Positions 1 through 9,000 of a stretch of 64,000 nt of DNA are shown here, piece after piece (positions within the stretch are counted from its first letter, which is position 1; every line of letters begins with the position of its first letter). The stretch is from NCBI RefSeq assembly GCF_003813985.1, contig NZ_CP033897.1, positions 620,001 through 684,000 of the forward strand, written 5' to 3'. Made by a program: the position numbers and the translations under genes. The notes under the pieces were generated by a model, which saw nothing but the letters and a program-made list of their open reading frames with translations, had not been told where the DNA came from and searched no databases. Origin of the DNA: Corynebacterium gerontici (GTDB lineage: Bacteria; Actinomycetota; Actinomycetes; Mycobacteriales; Mycobacteriaceae).

Positions 1-569
1 CCAACATGGAAAGCCAGCTCAACGCCCAAGGCGCAGGCGACCGTATCGACGAAGTGATGGAAGAAGTACCCCGCGTTCGCAAGGACGCTGGCTACCCGCC
101 GCTGGTCACGCCTTCCTCCCAGATCGTCGGCACCCAAGCTGTGTTCAACGTGCTGATGGGGCGCTACAAGGTGATGACCGCCGAATTCGCAGACCTCATG
201 CTCGGCTACTACGGCGAGACCATCGGCGAGCGCGACCCTGAACTCATCAAGCAGGCTCAGGAGCAAACCAAGAAGGAACCCATCGAATGCCGCCCGGCAG
301 ACCTGCTCGAACCCGAGTGGGATCACCTGGTGGAAGAAGCTGGCAAGCTAGAAGGCTTCAACGGTTCCGACGAGGACGTGCTCACCAACGCCCTGTTCCC
401 CGGTGTTGCACCGAACTTCTTCAAGACCCGCGACGAAGGCCCCAAGAACGTGGGCAAGGATCCGTCCAAGCAAAAGAAGCGCGAGAACGAAGCCGTGCTT
501 GAGCCCATCACCTACAAGGTCACCGTTGGTGGCCGCAGCCAGACCGTCAAGGTCGAGCCAGCCGAATAA
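1..569 (+). CDS. Methylmalonyl-CoA carboxyltransferase (transcarboxylase) 5S subunit, C-terminal part
   Basis: Only the C-terminal ~188 residues are in the window; the frame is open to the left edge, so the Met at position 6 is internal. The region matches the conserved carboxylase domain shared by transcarboxylase 5S, oxaloacetate decarboxylase alpha and the pyruvate carboxylase C-terminus (MESQL near the left edge, then GYPPLVTPSSQIVGTQA and GYYGETIGER). In this family the 5S subunit moves a carboxyl group between oxaloacetate/pyruvate and biotin. It lies 15 nt upstream of the 12S gene and heads the visible part of a four-gene operon with the small subunit and the 1.3S biotin carrier. That gene set favours transcarboxylase over a pyruvate carboxylase, which would be one large polypeptide. 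The decarboxylase sodium-pump beta subunit is not seen here. Confidence 0.85.
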   Translation, partial: NMESQLNAQGAGDRIDEVMEEVPRVRKDAGYPPLVTPSSQIVGTQAVFNVLMGRYKVMTAEFADLMLGYYGETIGERDPELIKQAQEQTKKEPIECRPADLLEPEWDHLVEEAGKLEGFNGSDEDVLTNALFPGVAPNFFKTRDEGPKNVGKDPSKQKKRENEAVLEPITYKVTVGGRSQTVKVEPAE

Positions 570-584
570 GGAATATGACACGAC

Positions 585-2141
585 ATGAGTAACGAACCCA
601 CAATGTCCGATCGCCTTGAGCAACTGGCCGAGGCTCGCCACAAGGTTGAGCTCGGCGGTGGCCAGGCAAAGATCGACAAGCAGCACGAAAAAGGCAAGCT
701 CACCGCCCGTGAGCGCATCGAGACGCTTGTCGACGAAGGCACCTTCTACGAAACCGGCATGTTTGCCAAGCACCGCACCACCCACTTCGGCATGGACAAA
801 GCCGATGCGCCTGCCGATGGCGTGGTCACAGGTTCCGGCGCCGTATTCGGCCGCCCCCTGCACATCGCGTCCCAAGACTTCACCGTCATGGGTGGTTCCG
901 CAGGTGAAACCCAGTCCAACAAGGTGGCCGCCATGATGGAGGCCTCCGCCACCACCGGCACCCCCTTCATCTTCATCAATGATTCCGGCGGAGCCCGCGT
1001 CCAGGAAGGTATCGATTCACTTTCCGGCTACGGCAAGGTCTTCTACCAGAACGTGCTGTTGTCTGGCTTGGTGCCTCAGATCTCCATCATCGCTGGCCCC
1101 TGCGCCGGTGGCGCCGCGTACTCCCCGGCGCTGACGGACTTCATCATTCAGACCCGCAAGGCCAACATGTTCATCACTGGCCCCGGCGTGATCAAGTCCG
1201 TCACGGGCGAAGACGTCACCTCCGAGCAGCTCGGAGGCGCGGACGCACACATGACCAAAGCTGGCAACATCCACTTCGTGGCCGAGGACGATGAGCAGGC
1301 AGTACTCATTGCCCAGAAGTTGCTGAGCTTCCTGCCGCAGAACAACACCGAAGAGCCGCCGGTGGTCAATCCCGATCCAATCGTGGAGCCCGATGAGGAG
1401 CTTCGCGACATCGTTCCTGTCGAGGGCAAGAGGGGCTACGACGTTCGCGAGATCATCGCCCGCGTCGTGGATCGCGGCGACTTCCTCGAAGTGCAGGCAG
1501 GTTACGCCCAAAACCTCGTGGTCGGCTTCGCCCGCGTGGTTGGCCGCACCGTTGGCATCATCGCCAATCAGCCCAATGTCATGTCTGGCGTGCTGGACAT
1601 CAACTCCTCCGACAAGGGCAGCCAGTTCATCCGTTTCTGCAACGCCTTCAACATCCCGCTGGTGACCTTCGTTGACGTGCCCGGCTTCATGCCCGGCGTT
1701 GCCCAAGAGCACGGCGGTATCATCCGCCACGGTGCAAAGATGCTCTACGCATACTCTGCGGCTTCCGTTCCGAAGATCACCATTGAGCTGCGTAAGTCTT
1801 ATGGCGGCGCTCACCTGGCAATGTGCTCCAAGGATCTCGGCGCGGATCGCGTTTACGCCTGGCCCACCGCTGAGATCGCAGTGATGGGTGCCGAAGGTGC
1901 CGTGAATGTGGTCTTCCGCAAAGAAATCGAAGCCGCCGAAGATAAAGAGGCAAAGCGCGAGGAACTCATTCGCCTGTACAAGGAGACCTTCTCCACCCCG
2001 TACATGGCGGCGTCGCGCGGGCTTGTCGACGACATAATCGATCCCGCCGAAACACGCATGCACATCGCGAACGCCCTCGAGGTGCTCACGAATAAGCGCG
2101 TAACTCGCCCGGCGAAGAAGCACGGACTGGGACCGGTATAA
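585..2141 (+). CDS. Methylmalonyl-CoA carboxyltransferase 12S subunit
   Basis: A 518-residue acyl-CoA carboxyltransferase, the usual length for transcarboxylase 12S, propionyl-CoA carboxylase beta and methylmalonyl-CoA decarboxylase alpha. The N-terminal crotonase-fold half has GGSAGETQSNK and the oxyanion-type segment GPCAGGAAYSPAL. The C-terminal half has FVDVPGFMPG and KSYGGAHLAM, the family signatures for CoA and biotin binding. It would transfer CO2 from methylmalonyl-CoA to biotin, giving propionyl-CoA. Start is ATG 585; ATG 603 is an in-frame alternative. Position between 5S and the biotin carrier decides for transcarboxylase, but sequence alone would not exclude a propionyl-CoA carboxylase beta chain. 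Confidence 0.9.
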   Translation: MSNEPTMSDRLEQLAEARHKVELGGGQAKIDKQHEKGKLTARERIETLVDEGTFYETGMFAKHRTTHFGMDKADAPADGVVTGSGAVFGRPLHIASQDFTVMGGSAGETQSNKVAAMMEASATTGTPFIFINDSGGARVQEGIDSLSGYGKVFYQNVLLSGLVPQISIIAGPCAGGAAYSPALTDFIIQTRKANMFITGPGVIKSVTGEDVTSEQLGGADAHMTKAGNIHFVAEDDEQAVLIAQKLLSFLPQNNTEEPPVVNPDPIVEPDEELRDIVPVEGKRGYDVREIIARVVDRGDFLEVQAGYAQNLVVGFARVVGRTVGIIANQPNVMSGVLDINSSDKGSQFIRFCNAFNIPLVTFVDVPGFMPGVAQEHGGIIRHGAKMLYAYSAASVPKITIELRKSYGGAHLAMCSKDLGADRVYAWPTAEIAVMGAEGAVNVVFRKEIEAAEDKEAKREELIRLYKETFSTPYMAASRGLVDDIIDPAETRMHIANALEVLTNKRVTRPAKKHGLGPV

Positions 2142-2144
2142 ACC

Positions 2145-2408
2145 ATGGCGACAGAAATGAGCAACGAGCAACTGCTCGAACTGGTGCAAGGGCTGAGCAA
2201 GCGCCTGGACTCGGCAGAAAGAGAAATTGCCGAGCTGCGCAAGCGCTCCGACGCCTCGATTCCCGAAGACGTGGTGCTGGCAATTTCTGCGGCAGTGAGC
2301 GCCTTCCTGGGCAATCGCGGCAAGATCAAGGCCGTGAAGTACTCGCGTCACCGCACGTGGGCTGCGCAAGGCCGACAAAACGTTCAGCTCCACATTCCGA
2401 ACCTGTAA
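2145..2408 (+). CDS. Small accessory subunit of the carboxyltransferase complex
   Basis: An 87-residue protein that begins 4 nt after the 12S stop. Residues 1-35 form a charged, coiled-coil-like helix. The C-terminal half has the [18 protein letters not shown] type helix followed by a basic [17 protein letters not shown] segment. This resembles the C-terminal helix of the delta/epsilon subunits of methylmalonyl-CoA decarboxylase and small proteins encoded with acyl-CoA carboxylases, thought to help assemble the carboxyltransferase with the biotin carrier. A second ATG at 2157 is possible. The resemblance is by eye; the gene position is the stronger argument. Confidence 0.7.
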   Translation: MATEMSNEQLLELVQGLSKRLDSAEREIAELRKRSDASIPEDVVLAISAAVSAFLGNRGKIKAVKYSRHRTWAAQGRQNVQLHIPNL

Positions 2409-2442
2409 TCGGAATCGGCGAAACTTCAACACAAGGAAGAAC

Positions 2443-2802
2443 ATGAAACTTAATGTGACAGTCAATGGCATTGCCTACTCTGTCGAAGTCGAGGTCGAAG
2501 AGGAGCAGCGTCAACTCGGGGCCATCGTCTTTGGCGGCGGTAGCCAAACGCACAGCGAGCCCTCCAACGCATCTGTGCAGGGTGTCTCCGCCAACGCAGT
2601 GGTGGCTCCGCTTGCCGGCTCCGTATTCAAGGTGCTGGTCAATGAGGGCGACACCATCGAGGCTGGCCAGGTCCTGTTGATTCTCGAAGCCATGAAGATG
2701 GAAACAGAGATCACCGCACCTTCCGGTGGCACCGTGGGTGCAATCCATGTGGAGGTAGGCGACTCGGTCCAAGGTGGCCAAGCACTGGTCGAAATCGACT
2801 AA
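2443..2802 (+). CDS. Transcarboxylase 1.3S subunit, biotin carboxyl carrier protein
   Basis: A 119-residue biotinyl carrier. The C-terminal biotinyl/lipoyl domain (about residues 50-119) contains the biotinylation signature EAMKME with Lys85, 34 residues from the C-terminus as is typical for 1.3S and BCCP proteins. Residues 30-50 are a Gly/Ser/Asn-rich flexible linker. The protein would carry CO2 between the 5S and 12S active sites. It is the last gene of the operon and is followed at once by an intrinsic terminator. Start ATG 2443 is preceded by CAAGGAAG, a good ribosome-binding site. Confidence 0.92.
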   Translation: MKLNVTVNGIAYSVEVEVEEEQRQLGAIVFGGGSQTHSEPSNASVQGVSANAVVAPLAGSVFKVLVNEGDTIEAGQVLLILEAMKMETEITAPSGGTVGAIHVEVGDSVQGGQALVEID

Positions 2803-2823
2803 GCCAACTTGTACCACACGCAA

Positions 2824-2849
2824 GCCGCACCTAAGGGTGCGGCTTTTTT
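2824..2849 (+). terminator. Intrinsic terminator of the transcarboxylase operon
   Basis: An 8-bp GC-rich stem (GCCGCACC / GGTGCGGC) with a 4-nt loop followed by six T, starting 22 nt after the biotin carrier stop. Confidence 0.9.
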
Positions 2850-2944
2850 AAGCGGCCCCACTCCCGCTACGACTATCGAAGTGCACATCGGTGGCGTAGC
2901 ATGGCCTTGACTACTTTCTCGCTCAAAGGAAAAGGATTGCCCTT

Positions 2945-3970
2945 ATGGCTTCACGCTTGATGCGCCGCGTCGCTATCGCCTGCGGCACCCTGGCACTGGC
3001 CGGAACCCTGGCAGCTCCAAATGCCATGGCCCAGTCCAGCGATCAGCTCAGCCAACAAGTGTTGGCACCGCTGGCTCAACTCAACCCCGAGGTAGCAGGG
3101 CAAGTACAGGCAGCCTTGGATCAAGCCCAGCTTGGATCTTCGGCCACCTTAGAAGAACAAATTGCTGCCCTCGCCGAGCAATTCCCGGTCGAAACCCCCT
3201 TTGAGCTCGAGCCCTTGCCCAACGGCCCCTTCTATGAGTGGACCAACGATCCTTTTTCTAAGGTCATGGCACTGCAGACTGGCCCCGTGCTTCACCGCGT
3301 AACCGGATCCTTCTTCCACGGCCCGGATGTGCCGCAGGTCGCTCGCGATGCTCACGCCCGCGGCACCACCTTGTATGGCCCAGGTACACCAATCCTGGTC
3401 AATGACGAAAGCATGTGCACCGTTGCCGTAACTGGCACCGATGCCCAGGGTCGTAAGCTCGCCATTACCGCCGGGCACTGCGGTGAAGTTGGCCAACCCA
3501 TCAAGAGCCTTGATGCGGTGCAGCTTGGCAATAATGCTCCCTCTGGCACCATCGTGCGCAAGGGCCAAGACCTTGATTACGCAGTGATTGAGCTTGGCCC
3601 CAACACCGAGATCACCAGCGAATACTATCCAGGTTTTGCCGTGCACGCCGTGGGTGCAGAACCGCGCGCACTCGACACTGCCTGCAAGCAAGGTGTTGCC
3701 AGCAACAACTCCTGCGGCCCTGTGCTGCTCAGCGATCCAGAATATGCTATCTCGCATGTGTGCGCACGCCCCGGTGATTCCGGCGGCCCGCTGATCGAAG
3801 GCGACCGCGTAGTCGGCATCATCTCCGGTGGCATCATCCCCACCGAACTTGCTGCCTGCAACACTCCGCTGCAAGGCCCGCTGCATTCGCCCACTGCCAC
3901 GGTGAACATGGAAGCGGTGCTGCGTGACCTCAACACCGGGGGAACAGGCGTAGGTTTCCAACCCGCCTAA
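2945..3970 (+). CDS. Secreted trypsin-like serine protease (S1 family)
   Basis: A 341-residue exported protein. Residues 1-29 form a classic signal peptide (MRR, hydrophobic core, AMAQ cleavage region), followed by a helical pro-region to about residue 130. The protease domain shows the chymotrypsin-type triad: His178 in ITAGHC, Asp211 in DLDYAV and Ser279 in GDSGGP. Four domain cysteines could form disulfides. Such proteins are common in the corynebacterial secretome; the substrate is unknown. The gene stands alone between two terminators, with AAAGGAAAAGG upstream of ATG 2945. Confidence 0.88.
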   Translation: MASRLMRRVAIACGTLALAGTLAAPNAMAQSSDQLSQQVLAPLAQLNPEVAGQVQAALDQAQLGSSATLEEQIAALAEQFPVETPFELEPLPNGPFYEWTNDPFSKVMALQTGPVLHRVTGSFFHGPDVPQVARDAHARGTTLYGPGTPILVNDESMCTVAVTGTDAQGRKLAITAGHCGEVGQPIKSLDAVQLGNNAPSGTIVRKGQDLDYAVIELGPNTEITSEYYPGFAVHAVGAEPRALDTACKQGVASNNSCGPVLLSDPEYAISHVCARPGDSGGPLIEGDRVVGIISGGIIPTELAACNTPLQGPLHSPTATVNMEAVLRDLNTGGTGVGFQPA

Positions 3971-3990
3971 AAGCTCTACAAAAAAGAACA

Positions 3991-4017
3991 ATGCCCTGCC
4001 TTTTAGCAGGGCATTTT
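3991..4017 (+). terminator. Terminator after the protease gene, probably bidirectional
   Basis: A 9-bp stem (ATGCCCTGC / GCAGGGCAT) with a 6-nt loop and TTTT. An A-rich run to the left would give a T-rich tail for the oppositely oriented hisN, so it may serve both convergent genes. Confidence 0.85.
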
Positions 4018-4019
4018 CG

Positions 4020-4805
4020 CTATGGGTTCACAATTTTCAGGCTTGCTTGGTGCAAGAGGCCGTTTGAGGCAATGGCATCGCCACCGTGTGGTCCAGGCTT
4101 GCCGCCAAGCGAGCTAAAGGTGCCACCGGCTTCTTCTACAAGGATTGCCAGGGGAGCCAGATCCCACAGGGATACTTCCGGTTCTGCTGCGATATCCACG
4201 GCACCTTCTGCCACCAGGCAGTAGCTGAAAAAGTCTCCAAAGCCGCGCAGGCGCCAGGTTTCGCGGGAAAGCTGCTCAATGTTGCCCAGGAGCCCGCGTT
4301 CCTCCCACCCCTCCAGCGAGGAAAGTGAAACCGAGGCGTCCTCCAAAGCACTGACATTGGACACTTCGAGCCGCTTCGGCGAGCCAGCAGCGAAGCTGCG
4401 CCAAGCACCCGTACCTTCGGCCGCCCACCATCGGCGAGCCAGCCCCGGGGCAGAGACGATACCGACTACCGGTTGGCCGTTGACAAGCAAAGCAATCAGC
4501 GTGGCCCACACAGGCACGCCGCGCACAAAGTTCTTGGTGCCGTCGATGGGATCGATCACCCACTGGCGGCCCTCAAGCGAGACATCACCGCCGAATTCCT
4601 CCCCGAGCACCGCATCTGCTGGGCGCTGCGCTTGGAGGAGTTCGCGCAGCTTTTCCTCCACGGCGAGGTCCGCATCGCTTACCGGGGTCATGTCAGGCTT
4701 GGAATCGATGCGCAGATCCGTGGCCTCAAAGCGCTCCATGGTGATGCTATCGGCGGCGTCGGCAAGCTCAAGGGCGAGGGCTAGGTCATCGGCATAGGTG
4801 CTCAT
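4020..4805 (-). CDS. hisN: Histidinol-phosphatase of the inositol-monophosphatase family
   Basis: About 261 residues with the metal-dependent inositol phosphatase motifs: [19 protein letters not shown] (metal-binding Asp pair) and the C-terminal [17 protein letters not shown]. In actinobacteria the HisN subgroup dephosphorylates L-histidinol phosphate in histidine synthesis. The assignment rests on family resemblance and on location: I recall hisN followed by a second inositol phosphatase gene and prfB in C. glutamicum. I prefer the internal start at 4805 (MSTYADD); Met 4814 is also in frame. Confidence 0.75.
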   Translation of the reverse strand: MSTYADDLALALELADAADSITMERFEATDLRIDSKPDMTPVSDADLAVEEKLRELLQAQRPADAVLGEEFGGDVSLEGRQWVIDPIDGTKNFVRGVPVWATLIALLVNGQPVVGIVSAPGLARRWWAAEGTGAWRSFAAGSPKRLEVSNVSALEDASVSLSSLEGWEERGLLGNIEQLSRETWRLRGFGDFFSYCLVAEGAVDIAAEPEVSLWDLAPLAILVEEAGGTFSSLGGKPGPHGGDAIASNGLLHQASLKIVNP

Positions 4806-4924
4806 GCAGGCCATACTATCCGGATCGAGGTGTGTCTACTGAGGAACACCCATGACAAATTGCATGCACAATTCATGACGAATGGCCTAAGTAACAGCGG
4901 CTTGTGGGCGCTTGGATCAAAGGC

Positions 4925-5647
4925 ATGGAAACAACAATTGATTTGCAAGGCATCAGCAAGCGCTTTCACACCCGGCGCACAAGCCAGGAGGTACAGGCAC
5001 TTCGCGGGCTGAGCCTCAAAGTTCAGCGCGGCGAGATCCTGGCGCTGCTGGGTTCAAACGGCGCAGGCAAGAGCACGCTCATTGACATCGTTCTGGGGCT
5101 CACCAGGCCCACCAGCGGGCACGTGCAAGTCTTCGGGGCAACCCCGCGCGAGGCGGTGCTGGACACCAAGGTCGGCGCTGTGCTGCAAAGCGGCGGGCTG
5201 CTGCCAGACCTCAGCGTGCAGGACACGATCAAGCTGATCGCCTCCACCTTCGCTGATCCAACCCCCGTGGAAGATGCCCTGCGCCGTGCCAACCTCCTTG
5301 ACATTCGCACTCGCAAAGTGCAGGCGTGTTCCGGCGGTGAGCAACAGCGCCTCCGCTTCGCCCTTGCGCTCTTGGGCTCCCCAGAACTGCTGATCCTCGA
5401 CGAGCCGACCGCCGGAATGGACCCCACCGCACGTGAGCACTTCTGGCAGGAGATGCGGCGCGAAGCCGAGCGCGGCGCCACGATCCTTTTTGCCACGCAC
5501 TACCTGCGCGAGGCCGAGCACTTCGCCCAGCGAGCGGTGGTCTTGCGCTGCGGAGAGCTGGTCGCGGACGCCCCCGTTACAAACCTCCTGCGCGAACATT
5601 CCAGTCTTGACCAAGCATTCAGCACCTTGATGAAGGAGCCATCATGA
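4925..5647 (+). CDS. ABC transporter ATP-binding protein
   Basis: About 240 residues with Walker A GSNGAGKST, signature CSGGEQQR, Walker B LLILDEPTAGMD and the H-loop ATHY. It is the nucleotide-binding half of an ABC-2 type exporter of the kind used for drug or peptide efflux. Its stop overlaps the start of the permease by 4 nt. The start is uncertain: GTG 4904 adds seven residues, and neither start has a well-spaced Shine-Dalgarno sequence. The downstream two-component system probably controls the pair. Confidence 0.85.
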   Translation: METTIDLQGISKRFHTRRTSQEVQALRGLSLKVQRGEILALLGSNGAGKSTLIDIVLGLTRPTSGHVQVFGATPREAVLDTKVGAVLQSGGLLPDLSVQDTIKLIASTFADPTPVEDALRRANLLDIRTRKVQACSGGEQQRLRFALALLGSPELLILDEPTAGMDPTAREHFWQEMRREAERGATILFATHYLREAEHFAQRAVVLRCGELVADAPVTNLLREHSSLDQAFSTLMKEPS

Positions 5648-6399
5648 GATTCCTAGTCCTGAGCCTGCGCCGCTCACTGTCCGACAAAGCATTCCTCTTT
5701 TTCTCCATTGCCTTGCCGGTGTTCTTCTACATCATCTTTGGCGCCACCCAAAGCTATGGCGACAAGCAGCTTTTCGACGGCAACGTCAACGCCTTCGTCA
5801 TGATCGGCATGGCCTGGTACGCAGGCGCAGTGGGAGCGGTGGGCAGCGCCGGCGCAACCGTTGTGGAGCTCAATAGTGGTTGGAATCGGCAGCTCGCCTT
5901 GACGCCATTACGCCAATCCCGGCTTGCCCTAGCTCGGTTCATCGCCTTGCTGGTGCATGCAGCTCTGCCAGTATTAGCGGTCTACATTGCCGGCGCCATC
6001 GGTGGGGCAACAATGACGCCGGGGGATTGGATAGCTTCTGGTGCGTTGTGCGTACTGACGTCAGTGCCATTCGGTATTTATGGCATTGGCTGGGCGAAGT
6101 TGCTGCGCACACCTAGTTCTGTGTCCATTGCAGCCAGTTCCTTGGTGGTCTTGGCCTTTGCTGGCAATGCGTTCTCGCCCCTTCCAGAATCATTCCTGAG
6201 TTTTGCTCGATTCACCCCGGCCTATGGTGCTGCCGCGCTTGCCCGCTATCCACTTGGGGAGGGGATGCAAGCAATTGCTGCTGAACCCTACTCGGTGACA
6301 GATCCCCTGTCCTATGCTGTGATCAACGCACTAGCGTGGACGTTGCTGTTCGTGCTGGTAGTGGTATTGCTGCACCGACGAGACAAAGCAAGGGCGTGA
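5644..6399 (+). CDS. ABC-2 type transporter permease
   Basis: A 251-residue membrane protein with about six hydrophobic segments, starting at ATG 5644 inside the end of the ATPase gene (ATGA overlap). The ABC-2 permease arrangement of an N-terminal membrane segment near residues 18-35, a short extracytoplasmic loop and a cluster of five C-terminal helices is visible. With the ATPase it would form an exporter; the substrate cannot be read from sequence. The histidine kinase starts 9 nt downstream, so all four genes are likely one transcript. Confidence 0.85.
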   Translation: MRFLVLSLRRSLSDKAFLFFSIALPVFFYIIFGATQSYGDKQLFDGNVNAFVMIGMAWYAGAVGAVGSAGATVVELNSGWNRQLALTPLRQSRLALARFIALLVHAALPVLAVYIAGAIGGATMTPGDWIASGALCVLTSVPFGIYGIGWAKLLRTPSSVSIAASSLVVLAFAGNAFSPLPESFLSFARFTPAYGAAALARYPLGEGMQAIAAEPYSVTDPLSYAVINALAWTLLFVLVVVLLHRRDKARA

Positions 6400-6408
6400 T
6401 CCGAAAAG

Positions 6409-7488
6409 ATGTTCAACGCCGAGGCGTTTGCGCGGCCGTTCAAAGGCTTTGCGTTCATTGAATGTGCGTACGGCAGCATTTGGCTTGGATTCCTCGTCTT
6501 CCCGCTCTGGTACCTGCTCGCTTCAGATGCTCCCGCAGCCACGAAAACCGCAGGGGCTTCCATCACCTTGGCCTTCGCGCTGATCTACAGCTTCGGCTTT
6601 GGTGCCATCGGATACTTCCCACGGGGTTGGACAGCCAGGCATCGCTTCTGGGTTTTCTTCGGTCTGCTCTCGGGCCTGGCGGTCGGTGCCGTTCCCGTGT
6701 TCGGTGCCTCCGCAGTGTCCTTTGTTACCTTCCTGGTAGCAGTGGTGGCCTTTGTGCACCCCGGTCCGCGCCTGCTCTGGCTGATACCGGTCATCTGCGC
6801 TTTGGGCTGCGGGGTGCTGTTGCTTTATGGGGGCGCTTGGGAGTTTCTTTCCCTCACCGTGTTTTCTCCGGTGCTCGTTGTGGTGGTTAGTTGGGTTACG
6901 CAGGCAGAACGGAAGCGCAATGATCTGCAGGCCGCACTGGACCTTGCCAATCAGCGTGAGAAAATCGCCTCTGATGTCCACGACCTACTCGGCCACTCGC
7001 TTACCGTAATGAAGCTCAAAGCAGAGGTAGCGGCGCGCTACTTGGACCGCGACCCTGATGTGGCGCGCAAAGAGATGCAGGCAGTGGCGGAGATTGCCAA
7101 GCGTGGCCTGGCGGAAGTTCGCGTGAGCGTGGCGCAGCAATTGGGCTTGGACTTGCCCACGGAGATTGATCTCGCCCGCGACGCGCTGGCCAGCGCCGGT
7201 GTGCGTTGCGACGTTGCGGTGCATGCGCCGGAGGAAAAAAAACTTGCCCAAGCATTCGCGTGGATTGTGCGCGAGGCCGCGACCAATGTGATCCGCCATG
7301 CTCAAGCCGAGCGGTGCACGATCGAGGTCACGCCCAGGAGCCTGCGCATCAGCGACGATGGTCAAGGCGTTCACGGCCCTGAAGGCCACGGCATCGAGGG
7401 CATACGACGCCGCGCCACAGAGGCAGGTGCTCGTCTGAGCATTGAAGCACGACCGAAGGGCGGCACCCTCGTGGAGGTGCAAGCATGA
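6409..7488 (+). CDS. Sensor histidine kinase, DesK/NarL-partner (HisKA_3) type
   Basis: A 359-residue protein. Residues 20-165 hold about five membrane segments with little extracytoplasmic sequence, as in DesK-like intramembrane sensors. A short coiled coil leads to the HisKA_3 dimerisation helix with phospho-acceptor His191 (VHDLLGHSLT). The HATPase region has REAATNVIRHA, ISDDGQGV and GHGIEGIRRR. The gene overlaps the response regulator by 4 nt. Linkage to an ABC-2 exporter resembles systems that sense membrane stress or membrane-active antibiotics, but the signal here is unknown. Confidence 0.87.
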   Translation: MFNAEAFARPFKGFAFIECAYGSIWLGFLVFPLWYLLASDAPAATKTAGASITLAFALIYSFGFGAIGYFPRGWTARHRFWVFFGLLSGLAVGAVPVFGASAVSFVTFLVAVVAFVHPGPRLLWLIPVICALGCGVLLLYGGAWEFLSLTVFSPVLVVVVSWVTQAERKRNDLQAALDLANQREKIASDVHDLLGHSLTVMKLKAEVAARYLDRDPDVARKEMQAVAEIAKRGLAEVRVSVAQQLGLDLPTEIDLARDALASAGVRCDVAVHAPEEKKLAQAFAWIVREAATNVIRHAQAERCTIEVTPRSLRISDDGQGVHGPEGHGIEGIRRRATEAGARLSIEARPKGGTLVEVQA

Positions 7489-8090
7489 TCCGAGTACTGA
7501 TCGCCGACGACCAATCCCTTGTGCGCGGTGCGCTGGCGGCGCTGTTGGACCTTGAGCCTGACATCACCGTGGTAGCCCAATGCGGCAACGGCAATGAGGT
7601 GCTGCCACTGATCCAAGAACATCAGGTGGACGTTGCGCTGGTGGATATCGAGATGCCAGGGCTGAATGGTTTGGAAGTTGCCGCCGCTATTCGCGAGGCG
7701 AAGTCACCCTGCCGCTGCCTCATTGTGACGACTTTCGGGCGTGCCGGATATGTAAAAACAGCCCTGCACAATGGTGCCCAAGGCTTCTTGCTTAAAGATG
7801 CTCCACCGGAACAACTGGCCGAGGCCGTGCGCCAAATCCGTGCTGGTATGCGAGTGATCGATCCCGAGATGCGCGATCAGGTGCTGCTCAGTGCTGATTC
7901 ACCGCTTACACCCCGCGAGGTGGACGTCGCACGCGAGGCGCTCAGCGGTGCCGATACGCGCGCAATTGCAGCAGCGCTGCACATGCGCCCTGGCACGGTG
8001 CGTAATCATGTGTCCAGCATCATCGCAAAAACGCAGGCCAGCAACCGCTTTGAAGCAGCACGCCTGGCTCGCGATCATGGCTGGCTTTAG
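7485..8090 (+). CDS. LuxR/NarL-family response regulator
   Basis: 201 residues: a receiver domain with acidic residues DD8-9, phospho-acceptor Asp54 (ALVDIEMP) and Lys104 (FLLKDA), then a C-terminal LuxR helix-turn-helix at about 140-195 (LTPREVDVAREA, RNHVSSIIAK). Co-translated with the kinase through ATGA. It is the likely activator of the upstream ABC genes. Its stop overlaps the stop of the convergent phosphatase gene by a few nucleotides, with no terminator between. Confidence 0.9.
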   Translation: MIRVLIADDQSLVRGALAALLDLEPDITVVAQCGNGNEVLPLIQEHQVDVALVDIEMPGLNGLEVAAAIREAKSPCRCLIVTTFGRAGYVKTALHNGAQGFLLKDAPPEQLAEAVRQIRAGMRVIDPEMRDQVLLSADSPLTPREVDVAREALSGADTRAIAAALHMRPGTVRNHVSSIIAKTQASNRFEAARLARDHGWL

Positions 8091-8941
8091 CGCGCAAGTA
8101 ATGCCTGCATTTCGTCCACAGCTTGCGCATTACCGGCAATGCACCACGTGACTCCGCCCGCCTCGACTTTTTCACAGGCGCCACCGGCACCTTCTACGAG
8201 TGCGCGGCCCGGCAGCCAATCCCAGTCATGCACGCTGTGTTGCATCCATACGCCAATGCGGCCTTCGGCAACACCGGCAAGATCAACTGAGGCGGCGCCA
8301 AACATACGCAAGGTAGCGCATGCGGTTGCGACCTTAAGCCAGGCTTCGCGCACCTCGTCTTTGGCAAGGAAGGTGGGGTGGATATAGGTGCCCAGCGAGA
8401 TATCGGCCAGTGGGGCACTGTCAAGCTTTGGTAGTTCTTTGCCATCGCGGGTGGTGGGTAGATCTTTGCCACCTAGCCAGGTGTAGCCAAGATCTGCGCG
8501 GTGGACTGCACCTAGGTGGAGTACTTCTGGGTCGGAAGGATCACCACTTACTAGGGCTAGGGCCGAGCACCAATAATCGCCACCGGTGGTGAAGTTGAAG
8601 GTGCCGTCTACTGGGTCTACTACCCAGGTTCGGCCCGAGGTGCCTTGTTGGTTGGTGCCTTCTTCACCGATCACGCCGTCTTCGGGGCGCAAGAGCGCGA
8701 GGGCGGTGTGAATGAAGGTTTCGGCAGCACGGTCGGCCTCTGTTACCACGTCGGAGATGGAGGTCTTTTCCTCCACCTGCACGCCCTGGTCGCGCATGCG
8801 CCAGGCCAGGCGGCCGGCATTAAACACCAGTGCCTGGGCGATCTGTGCATCGCTGCGCCCCTCGTGCGAGACGGCGAAAGTCTTGGCAAGGGCGGGGATC
8901 ATTTCCGCCACGGAGGTTGGGGCTTCGTTCTGGCTCGACAT
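8087..8941 (-). CDS. Inositol monophosphatase family protein (second copy)
   Basis: About 284 residues with GEEGTNQQ, TWVVDPVDGTFNF and HDWDWLPGRALVEGAGG, the metal-binding motifs of inositol-phosphatase-like enzymes. It is clearly diverged from hisN about 3.3 kb away. Substrate could be an inositol phosphate (mycothiol or phosphatidylinositol pathways use inositol) or another sugar phosphate. Starts at 8950 and 8962 are also in frame; 8941 (MSSQNEAP) is chosen because alignment-like sequence begins soon after. Its 5' end diverges from prfB. Confidence 0.8.
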   Translation of the reverse strand: MSSQNEAPTSVAEMIPALAKTFAVSHEGRSDAQIAQALVFNAGRLAWRMRDQGVQVEEKTSISDVVTEADRAAETFIHTALALLRPEDGVIGEEGTNQQGTSGRTWVVDPVDGTFNFTTGGDYWCSALALVSGDPSDPEVLHLGAVHRADLGYTWLGGKDLPTTRDGKELPKLDSAPLADISLGTYIHPTFLAKDEVREAWLKVATACATLRMFGAASVDLAGVAEGRIGVWMQHSVHDWDWLPGRALVEGAGGACEKVEAGGVTWCIAGNAQAVDEMQALLAR

Positions 8942-9000
8942 GGCTACCATTGTGCAACACAAGCGAAAGCGCTTCGAGTTAAGCGCTAGACTTTGTGCTC

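Noticed and set aside
1017-2471. 484-residue open frame antisense to the 12S subunit gene
   Set aside because: It is a GC-driven shadow of a clear carboxyltransferase gene, with no RBS and no recognisable domain.
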